From Acanthococcus lagerstroemiae (taxonomy: Eukaryota; Arthropoda; Insecta; Hemiptera; Eriococcidae), in NCBI GenBank assembly GCA_031841125.1, contig CM063107.1, forward strand, positions 61,763,814 through 61,827,813: a DNA stretch of 64,000 nt, written 5' to 3'. The position numbers and the translations under genes are program-made. Shown one piece after another: positions 24,501-36,500 of the stretch; the first letter of the stretch is position 1; each line of letters begins with the position of its first letter. A model generated the notes under the pieces. That model searched no databases. It was not told the DNA's origin and saw only the letters and a program-made list of their open reading frames with translations.

Positions 24501-27500
24501 TAAAAGATTTTCTACTGATTCATTAACCATTAAGTCTTCTCAATTTTTTTTCGGAGTCAGACATCATTCTCAGAACTATAAAAAAATAACTTTGGGGGGG
24601 GGGGAGTGAAAAATATGCAGAATTGGTGCAAAATATGTGAAATATGTAGGATGAAGTGCTGCTCACTTGACTCAGAATTCTGTGATTCGTGAAGATCTTT
24701 TGAAACTTATATGTACCAACAGATAAAAATATGCATTCGCATAAAAATTGCAGCCCTGGTCATTATAACAGACTTTTCCAATTCTAAATTCTTTATTTTC
24801 TCTTCCAAGGTATAATTTGTTGATTATTAAATTTTTAAACGACCATGAATGAAAATATATGACTGAAATGACTGTTAAGACACTTTGATACAACATACTA
24901 CACCTCTCCCCCCAAAAAATCCACCAACGCCGATGAATGTAGGTCAATACTACTGAAAAAATTTTCCAGCGACGCCTCTGAACTCAACCTTAACTGTTTG
25001 CTTTTTAGGCGGTTGGATATGGGGTGAGCGGAGTGGTAAGCGCAGTTACAACTCTTATAGTTGGTTTGATAATGGCTTTTCTCATTAACTGGAAATTAGC
25101 TCTACTCTATATCGTAATCATCCCGGCCATGATGGGGATAACGTATAAACAACAAGCAACACGGAAAAAGAACCAAACAGGGAATACCAAACACTTCGAG
25201 AAAGCAGGACAGGTTAGTATGGTGTTATGAGTTATCCTGCTAATTTTCTCGGTGACTCAAGGGTAGTTAGAATATATTTTCCGGAATAGTAAAATGCAGA
25301 GATAAAAATACATGAAAAAATGTAAGAATAAGAAAGACATCCTAATAATTAAGATATTTCACCGAGCACCTTATCATATTTCTTACATGACACAACAAGA
25401 CTCATCAGCAGAAAAAGTTAACACATTTGTCACTTCGAAATTTTGCCAGCTGATTCATAGAAAAGGTTTGAACAGAGGACTGAATAAAAAAATGTACTAG
25501 TCCATATTTATTTACTTATTTATTTATTTATTTTTTTAAAGCGATAAATTCAGTTGGTTACAATATTTCTTACATGACACAACAGAATTCATCAGCAGAA
25601 AAAGTTAACACATTGGTACTTCGAAATTTTGCCAGCTGATTCATGGAAAATGTTTGCTGTTTGAGAGAGACTGAAGTGTATTACGGGTTATGAAGGTGCT
25701 TCTTGAAATGAAAAAGTACAATAATGCCATTATACCGCAGTTTGGTTAGTAAAATATGTGAAAAACGTGATTTTGAATGAAATTAATCGAAAACTAGAAC
25801 ATTTTACCAACAGGAAAAACATGTGGAAGACTAAATTAAAAAAATATGCTAGTCCTTTTTTTTTTTTTTTTTTAATAAGTGAGAAGCTAACTGAGCTCAT
25901 TTTAGATGCAGGTCTGCATTGTTTGTCATTGCAAGAAAATTAACTCGCGCTAAGCCCTTCACCTTTTTCCTTAATGCCGAAACCAGGACAGATAGCAACC
26001 CTACTACCATAAATTAGACATGGGTGTAAAAGACACCAAAATATGTTAAATGTCCTGGAAAGTGTGTACATCAGAGTAATGCAGCGGGCAGGTAACAACA
26101 CGGTAAAATACCAATACTACCCAGTTTTCATACCCGGTACCCGGTATTATCAGTTACCTGGTACCACCCGGTACTAGGTACAGTGTATTACCGGGTTACC
26201 GGGTAGTACCCGATAATTAGGTAAGAAACCGGGTTACCGGGTAGCACCTAGTAACTTTTTTTTTTTTAATTTTGCGAGGGACTGGGTAAAGTTCCGGGTT
26301 TACCGGGTAGATACCAGGTTTACTGGGATTTACCTGGTAGAAAGAAAACGTTCTATGATTTCCCACCGTGTGAAAATATGAAGCGGGGGGGGGGTGTTTT
26401 GGGGAGGGGATACAATATTTTTGGAGGGGGATTTTTGGGGATGAGGGGGAAATTTTTTGGGAGGGTGAATTTTGGGGGACGGAGTCAGAATTTTTTGGAG
26501 GTGAAAATTTTTTGGGGTTGCAAAATTTTAAGGGGAGAAAATTTTTTGGGGAGTAAAAAATTGTTGGGGGAATAAAAATATTGGGAGGGGGTAAAAGTTT
26601 TTGAGAGGGGTAAAAATACCTTAGCCCCCCTGCGCTTCTTTTACGACACGCTACGCTACTGACGAGGATTGTTCAACTAGGTAAGTAGTTTCATGTCTTA
26701 CCTACCGGTACTAGGTAACGGCGAAAACTAGGTACCTAGTTTCAATCGTTACCTCCCGGTACTAGGTAAGTGGGAGTACCTAATACCTAGTTTGACGAAC
26801 CCGGTATAATTCACAGTATCGTGTTGTTAATACTAGGTAACGGTCAGCTGCGTAGGTAAGCGTGCAGTACTCTGGTGTACATGCAACATGCCATTGGCTT
26901 GCCGAATTATTTCTTTCTCTCCCTCACTTCAATGCAATATTTACGAGGAAGAACGTTTTATCCTTCACATTTCTGTCCTCCATGGTGACTGGGACGGTCA
27001 AAATTTTGGAGCTCAATAAGATCCACAAGACTTCATGAATAAAGAAATAACATTACTATCCAAGTAAATTATTATTAAAAAGCCGAGTTGCTGTTCAATG
27101 ATCGCCATACAACAAATTGAATTTTGTGAGCCTTACTAGGTAAAATTATGCACTACAAATATGCATTAATAAGCTTGCATTTGTATGTAGGTGGCTTCGG
27201 AAACGATTCGCAATATTCGGACAGTAAAAGCTTTGGGACAAGAAGCTTTATTTACCAAGATTTACAGCAAACATTTGGAAGGGTCGTACAGGTGAGAATG
27301 TGCAATGCCATTGAATCCATGAGCACTAAAACCAGTTAAGTACCAAAAACGGAATGTTGGGGGTGTGTTTAGCGGTCAGAATACTGTTGTGACGGCTGAA
27401 TTTTGGCTTACTAACAGTAGGATACCTGAATCGATGAGTACGATCATCCGCCATATTGTTTGAAAAAAGAAAGTAAACAAAACACCATTTATAAGTGAGC

Positions 27501-30500
27501 TAGCTAATGTACTAGTAATTAAGAGTTAGACAAGTCAACTGACGAACTGCTTGCAAATTATCATTCGCAGCTAGCTTCTATTTTAGTACCATATATGCTT
27601 TCACCTTATCAGCATGGGACATTAAAAAGGAAGTTTTCACAACTTACACTTTGGCAATTCCGTCATGCTTCTTGGTATTCATTTTATTGGCGACCGTCAC
27701 ACTTCATCGGTCTAGTGCGAAAAGGTTCCTCGTGCTTTTTGACGGATTTTAGAAAATTGGTATCATTGGAAAGGAAATTTTGCGCTTTGTCGATTGCAAC
27801 ACTTCGTCGGTCAGGTGCAAAAAGGTTCCTCGTAGAAAAAGTGTTGCAATCGACAAAGCGCAAAATTTCCTTTCCAGTGATACCAACTTTCTGAAATCCC
27901 TCAAAAAGCACGCGGAACCTTTTTGCACTAGACCGACGGCCTGCAATATAGAAGGAAGAATGTTTATTTTCTTTTTACAAACAATATGGCGAATGATCGT
28001 ACCCATGTCGATCGAAGTACCCTATCAACAGCCCCCGAGTACTGACTTTCGCCATTTTCAGTCTCTTGGTGCGCAATGATTCACAAGTCACTACATGGAA
28101 CGTTTCGCGTATCGAATTGTGAATCATCGGGCACCAAGCAACTGAAAATGGCGAATGCCAATATGTTACCAATTATATTGTTCAGGTAAAATTCCATCAC
28201 TGTATTCCTTTCCCTTCATTTCAGTTCGTATACACATGTATAGAATACAGGACTGAAACTGATTTAAACAGAATTAGGCCCGGATACAGGGGAAGGGAAA
28301 TCCCCCACTTCAAAAAAAAATAATATACAATCTTTTCAATGCAGCACTATGCACTTCATTCATAAAAAAATCACAGAAAAAAAATTACCCTCTAGAATCC
28401 ACCCCCCCCCCCAAGGAAAATCAAGTCTGCATCCGCGCCTGAACTGAATAGATTTTCCTAAAAATGATTTTTAAAAACTGCCAATTATTGGCTGACCAAC
28501 ATCTGGCATATACCAATTTTGACCAACATGGTATAGTCGAATAAGTACGTGATGTAATTTGTGCCGAATGTTCGTCAGTGCCAGTTGTTGGCCATATTTT
28601 CGATTTTCACTTATTACATATTTCTCATTAAAAATAGATGGCATGGTATGTACAAGGGTGCATAAATTGATAAAAACCCCAAAAATTTGATTCTAACTGA
28701 AGTTATCGCAAATTGAAACAAATTTTTCAACTACCCTTCTCACCTCCTGCAAATCACCAGCTCGAATTGAAATTCTCAAAACAGCCCGAAAATATGTTTT
28801 TTGGACCTCCAGCAAAATATACACCTATTTACATTAATGAGAAAATGTGTTATATACTTATCATTTCAATTTGATGAAACACTTTTTTTCAAACTTTGAA
28901 AAAACGACCACTTTCTTATCACCATAAATTTCAAAATCACAGACACAGAGTTGTAATCACGTTTTCAGTCACAAAGGAATAGAATTTTAGCTCCGAGTTC
29001 GCAGAACACATTTCTGTGAAGGAAAAAAAATGTCCACAGCGCTCCTATACCAGATGTTATTGGACTTAGAATGTAGCGGTCAACATTAGGTATTCAACAA
29101 TTCGGACTGCTCAAAGCGGTGGCGCGCTGTTGTCGTTTACCTTGAAACCCTGATCAAAGGGAATATTTCACTTACAGGCATATGAAGAAATCTCAAAATA
29201 TTATGAAAACGAAAGCGTTTATTGAAAGAATGAGTGAAACAAACTTTGTAGTACATAAAATTTCCCGTCCATTGAGACCATTTTTATTTCAATCTGATAA
29301 ATTTTTCTAAAATGTGTAGGGTTTCAGTACTTCTTTTTTTTTTCACGTGTTTAAAATAGTAGGGGGCGACTCTTTCGCGCTGGCAGTCCCAAATGGCACA
29401 TTCTCTTATTTGGACGCTGTTAAGCATAAGGGAACCAACCGACATTTGTAAACAAAATGAGTTATTAGTATTGTTGGAAAGAGCATAAAAAGTGGAATTT
29501 TTCAAAATTAGGCCCCAATTCCAAACTGTGTATCTACTCACGTTGAAAAAATCTTATCAGTAAATGCTATGTCATACGTGGCAGTTTCTATAAAAAGGGG
29601 TAACTTTGTCAATCGATCAAAGTATCAGAAAACGCGAAAAAAGAAAAACAAAATTATTTGGTAAAAAAAAAAAATCAATTTTGAAATTTTGGTTGATTTC
29701 TGTAGAAAAAACATTGGAATAACAAAGAGACAAAATTCATGCGCATGAGAGAAAGAGAATGAGAAAAGAATGCGAATATCTGCGTTCGCTTCTTCGTGGT
29801 TTTTCGGAGCTCACGAATAAATCCGATGTTCTGAATTGTTACCACGCAGAAGAGCGAAAAATTACCTTTCCAACAAGCCCTCCTTGAGGCTGGTAACGTG
29901 ATTTCGCGGCGAGTTAGGGCCGCTTGATGGAGTGGGAGGAAAAGGTGTGTCTAACTTTAAACGCGTTTTTCCCAAAAACGTGTTTTCGCGCGTTCTTGGT
30001 TACACTGTACACTCATCTTTGACCGCTTGTGCGCTTGTATCTCCCGAACAAAAAACGCTACAAATCTCGCCGATACCTCGTTGGAATTGGCATTCATTCC
30101 TCTATCACGTACTGTCTGTAACTCAAAATTCGTCGGATCGACAAAGTTGCCCCTTTTTGTAGAAACTGCCACACATACTGGTAAAGCAGAGGAGATGAAT
30201 CTATTTAATTATTAGGTATTGAGGCAAATTACTCCAAAAATCAGTTACAAAGCTATGTCATACAGTTTCTACAAGGATCTTGAACTTCGAATCACGTGCT
30301 CTCAAAAAACAGATTTTGCTGGTTGGTTTTCCCGTATACGCATAACAGCGTCCATTTATCAGTTGAAATTCTGTTGTATTATAAAGAAAATGATGGTACA
30401 TCGGTATAAAAGAAAAACAGTAGCCCCAAAATGGATTGAGAAAGATGTTCAGAAAGCTGTGACTGCAATAAGAACTGAAGGATTATCACTGAATATGGCA

Positions 30501-33500
30501 GCAAAGCAATTAGCTCCTCCCGAGTCATATTTACGATCATCATAAATCTTTGATATAAACGCAAACAAACTGAATCAGTTATAAGAATAAAAACCGTGTT
30601 CATACTAAGAGTGCATTTTTTCTCTTCCAAAACACGTTTCTACATATTTTTTTCCTTTGGTCCTATATGCCTGGTAAAGATGGTCCTTTATGCCCTGCAA
30701 TTTTTTTCCACATCAGATTACCCCTACTTGTACTTATTTGTCAAAATCACGGGAACCTTTCATCAGGAAGCCTCAAAACCTTTGGAACTTGTAGAAAATA
30801 TGGATAAGTATACGACTACAAAGTTTCATTCATTTTGACTGGTCAGATTTCGGGAAATGTCTGTCCGCCCTTAGCTAGTCCTATATGCCCAGTTCTCCCC
30901 TACGGCACACGACAGCTAAGTAACAAACTCGCATTTCTTGACCTACCCACGAAATTCTGATACCACCACACGGTCCAGCAAGCTCGGAATTCTATAATGC
31001 CCCCGAAACCATGACTTGGCCGTTTTGGAGTTGGCTGGTTTTAATTCTCATGAATTCAGTTGTGGGTGCCTATAAGCAATTGAAACACCGTATACTTCGA
31101 ATACTTAAAAATGACAATGGGAAGACTATAAATGAATTATTCTTGCAGAGAGGCTCGAAAACAAACATTTGTAACCGCTATCTTATTTGCGGCACTTTAT
31201 GTGGTTCTTTTTTTCACATTCGCCATATCATTTAAACTCGGTGACTACCTATATCAGCGTGGAGAAATAGAAGCTACAGATATATTCAGGTATGTTTAGT
31301 TGGTACCAAATAAGAATGCCGAAAACAGTTCAGGCGTATCACACTTTGCTGCGTATCTATGCAGCCCAAAAAAACATTTTTGCGTAATCAATCGCTGCGA
31401 AAATTCAGAATTATGTTAAAGTTGGTGTATGAAATGTATTCTGATTCATTAAGAAATTAATATTATTTTAAATTAACGAAGTATCTATGCTCCGGTTTGT
31501 AGTGTTGTATGAATAACTTTTCCTTTCCCCACATACCACCGTATTCGCATCCTTTTTTCGGCATTCTTCTTTGGAACGGACTAGGTATATACACTAAATA
31601 CTAGGTCAGATATAATGTAGACTAAACAATTAAATTAGCCGCCTGTAGCCGAATTATTTTCTTTAGTATCATTTGCTGATAAGGCCAAAGATGCATAGGA
31701 TGTTTTCTTTCAGGATAGCGTTCATCCTGGGATTTTGTGTAAACACTTTCAAGGACATATTTATATTTCTTCGAGATAGCACCACTGCTCGGAGTGCATT
31801 CAGATTGATGAATTATCTGTCAACTCGGAAATCAAGCATAGATGCCATGTCAGAAGCTGGTTTGAAAATAGTAAGTTGCGCGGGCATATATAATATAAAC
31901 GGCGTTTCAAATAGGTACTTGACTTATATGAAGGGAAGCCCCTCCCGTGTGTTCTACCTTGGCGTGGTCGTCCAGACGGAGACTACCTAATGAGAAACTA
32001 TCAAAACTCAGAAAACTCAGAATAGGGACATAGAATGTAAGGACACTGAATGAGGCAGGCAAATCAGGAAACCTAAAGAAAGAGATGAAATAACAATAGA
32101 GGGGGAAACAATTGAAAATGCATCGGAAATCATATACTTAGGATAATTACAATCCTTCGAAAACCGTATGAATAAAGAAATTAATCGTAAAATACTCGTA
32201 GCCCTAGGATGGAAAAAATGTTGGGGATTGAAAGAGAATACGAAAGGCCCCTACCAAAACAAACTGAAAAGCAAAGTATTTAATAGCATATTGTCCCAAC
32301 GATTACTTACGGCTGCCAAACATGAGCTCTTACAAAAAAAAAGAAGAAAATCAAATTAAAACCACCCAAAACTCGATGGAAAGGGCTATGGTAGGAGTAG
32401 AAAGAAGGGATAAAATCAGAATTTCAAGAATTGAAGACAAATTCAAAAACAACCGAAAAATAATCCAAGTAGCAAAAAGATTGAAATGGGATTGGGCAGG
32501 CCATGTTTCAAGAATGAAGAGCGGTCGCTGGGCATACAAAATTCACAGCTGGTTCCCGTGGGAAGGCAGAAGGAGGGGTGGACAAAGGACCAAGTGGAGG
32601 GACCTTCAAAACAATCAATTTGAAAGAGTTGTGAGGGATCTACTGGAGTAGCAGAGAGTGAAGGAAGCCTTTGCCCAAGATTTGGGCTTGAATATCAACT
32701 AAATACGCTTTATTATACATATTACCTATTATGTATATGTATGTATAAGTTAATAATAATAATAATAAATACCTAATAGGAATTAGTGAAGTGAGATGGC
32801 CAAAAGAAAATAATTTTTAGACAGGGGGTGGGGTCAAGAATAATTAATACAGCAGCGAAAAGAAGGCAAACGTAGGCGTAAGTATTATTATGAATAAGAC
32901 AGTAGAAAGTAGAGTGCAAAGTTGTACCGAATATGGTAAGAGAATATTATTGGTGAGAATTACAGAAAAACCAGTACCTTCTGTGATAGTCCAAGTTTAT
33001 ATACCAGCAAAAAATGAAAGTGAAAAACTAGAAAAAATGTATGAAAAAGTTGATGAAGTATTAAGCAAGATAAAAGGAAAAGAAAATTTAACTATAATGT
33101 GAGATTGGAACGCCAGAGCAGGAGGAAGGAAAGAAGAAGGGGTATGCGAGGAACATGGTTTAGAAAACCGATAACGAAGGTCGAGGCTTGTAGAATTATG
33201 CGAAGAATATAAATATTGAAACACTCTGTTTGAAAGTGGAAAATACACTTGGAGAAACCGGAGGTGAAAGAAGATAACAAATAGATTATATTGTGACAAG
33301 AAGAAGATATAAAAATCAAATATAGGACTGTAAGATATACCCAGAAGCGGACGTAGATAGTGACCACAACTCAGTAGTAATGAAATGTAGGTTTAAATTT
33401 AGAATGTTGAATAAGAAGAGAGTAAAAACATGGACTTGGGAGTTATTGATAGAACTAAAGAAAAGAGAAGAATAATATTTTAAAAAAAGTAACGAGGGAA

Positions 33501-36500
33501 CTTTGTAAATCACAGGAAGGAAATGATATTGAAGAGGAGTGGATAGCAAAATAAAATAAAACCAGGAGCAAGGAAGAAAGTAGGTACTCAAATAATAGAA
33601 AAGAGAAAACTATGGATGAAAAGTGAGATACTAAAGTTAATGGAAGAATGGAAGAAAGTATAAACAAGCCAATGATAGAGAAAGTAAGAGGACAAATATT
33701 TGGACTGGGCAAACAACAACAATTCTGGAACTAAACCTAACTGATGAGCGAACGGTTATGGTTACTTTTACTCCCATAAGAAAAACACACGGAGCAAAGA
33801 TCATTATGTTCCTGGTACCTGAGAATAAGAAATTTCTTAGAAACCAAAGGTATACATTTTTAATCCAGAAGATTTTTAGCATTTGCTAATAAACTTCTGG
33901 TTACTAACAAATTTCTTTTTCTCAGGGAGCGACATAATGATCTTTGCTCCGTGTGTTTTTCTTATGGGAGTCAAAACGTTCGTTGGCCAAAAGTTGGGTA
34001 TTCTTGCTAACAGTAAACAAGAACTGTACCTCACTGTGTGATGTCAAATCACCATTCGCGTATCAAAAAATACCTATTCGACGCTAGCGCTTCTACAACT
34101 TGCACAGTCCCAATGTCTCAATGAGGCTTTAAGAAATCAAACAAAAAAGAGAGTGCAAGAAGGCAAAATAAAAATGGATTAATCAAATTGAGAGTAAATG
34201 AGGAGTTATCTGTCAAAAGGGCGTCTGTTCCATAAGAAATACATTGAACGGACGCCCTTTTGACAGATAACTCCTCAAATTGAGGAGTAAATGAAAGCAC
34301 GAAACCCCAATCAGGCATTTTCGCATGTTCGACGCTGGTGAGGTTCGCTAGTGTCGTGGATGAAAACGTGATGCTGTTCATTATCCCCATACACTACAGT
34401 GCTAAGTTTCAATTGATTTACTAATTTCCAGCTTTCAAATTTCATGTTAAAATGAACTATTTTCTTTTTACTGGACTTCACATTACCCTAACAAGGTACA
34501 GCGGGGCAATTCCTGGTCAAAAAGAACATTTGTGAGAAAAAAAAAACATTGATATATTAGACATATTACTGAGTGGAATTCACAGACCGATGGCCCAAAT
34601 CTTGCTCTTCATGATGCTAAAGGTGAAGATGTCATAATGAAAGAATAAAGGAAGATTCGTAAGGAAGTTTCTGTCCAGGAATTGCCCCCAGATTTCAGTC
34701 ATTTAATGGACGCTACCGGGCAAAAAGTAGATGGTCCGTTTTCTCATTTATTTTTACTCGTATTAAAATTTTGACCTCAAAATCATATTCAGAGACTCAA
34801 GAAGTACTAGAAAACATTCAAAACTTACCCAAATTGACACCGAAAAAAAAAAAAAAAGTCTGTGAAAAATGCGAAAAATTTTTATTAAGAAACAGTAGGT
34901 ACGTTAATTTCACGGATCTCGCTTTACAATAGTTGCATAATATTATGGAGAATGTAAACTGATAACACAACAGTTTCCTCCTGTGTAATTTAGATCCTTA
35001 TCACTCGAAAAATCTCGACTAGTATTTACCCCTCGCGTTTGGCCCCCAATTCTAAGGCCTCTAAGCCATCCAAAATTTTCCCCTCGGTTGATTCTGATAG
35101 TCTTCAACAGTCTCTTTTCGAATCTTCTTTTAGAAATCTCGTCTCTTTATTCATTTTCATTTTATTAACTGCTCTAATTACTGTACATTATCAATGCGGG
35201 ATTTTTTGGTGAAGTTGAGAATTTTTTTTTTCTAACACTGATTCCATTTTTGTGCTGGATTTTTTTATGGTCGTTCTTTCGGTAGTTCTATACACTGTGA
35301 GCCGGTCGTCACAAAATACAACGCAAATATGACAGAGTTATAAGACAGTCTAGTTTTTGCCCCGCATTTTTACATTCCAGGAATTGCCCCGCTGTACCTT
35401 AAAACAGAATTTGGTTCAAAAAATATTTTAAATTATAAAACTATATTTAAGGTTTACATGTTCATACCGATGTATGGTTTGTACTATGGTTCACGTTTTC
35501 GTCCAATGATACTAGCGAACCTCACCAGCGTCGAACAAGCGAATATAATTAAGTAAAAAGATATTTTTGAGCAAGAAAAAGGAGAACAAATTATTTAATG
35601 GATAAAAAAGGAAAGTTATGTGTATTATACTCTAAAAAAGACAAAGTAAAAAGATGAATGAGATATGTTAAAAAACTGTATAAAAATAGAGCAGGTATAA
35701 CTAAATGCATAGAAAGAGAAGATGTCCCTCCGGTCACTGACGCGATACTCGAAGGGGGGGCGGTGTCATAGGGGCCACTTTGGCATGCGTGCATCGCCAT
35801 ACGTCCCACCGCATCATAGAAAGAGAAGATACTAAGGAGGATGAAGAAAGAGGAGATCCTATGTTAAGATCAGAATTTGATGGACTTGATCAAATTGCTA
35901 GTGAGTTATTGAAAAATGTAGGAAAAATAATTTAAAAAAATTTGAATAATTTAATTTGCAAAATTTACAAGGAAGGAGAAATGCCAAAAGATTTCCAGAA
36001 AAGCAAGTTGATTATGATCCCTAAAAAACAGGAGCAAAAGCAAATGTGAAGACTATCGTACTGTAAGTTTATTGTCGCAAATCGCATGCAGCACAGATTC
36101 TAAAACTAGAACAATAAACAAGAAAATACAAAAGAAAATGTGGGAGAAGATCAGTTCGGATTCAGAAAAAACGAAAGCAATTTTATGTTTGAGGCTTCTA
36201 TTAAAAAGATTAAAATTAGGTTTGGATGTAGCATTTGTAGAACTAGAAAAACTTCTGATAATGTGGAATAGTCGAAAATGTTTCAATTATTGAAGGAGAT
36301 AAAAGTTAGGTATAATTGGAAAGAAAAAAAAAAGAAGAAAAAACTTATTTAAAGATTAAAAGGCTAGAATGCGAATATAGAGGCTAAAGAGAGAGAAGTA
36401 AAAATTTCAAAAGGAAAAAGACAAGGATGCTGTTTGTCGCCAAAACTGTTTAACCTATTTACAGAAAAAGTAAACGAAGGAATGAATGAAAGGAAATCAA

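Noticed and set aside
27595..28172. Several related frames on both strands
   Set aside because: They arise from the nested inverted repeats; no recognised protein and no splice context.
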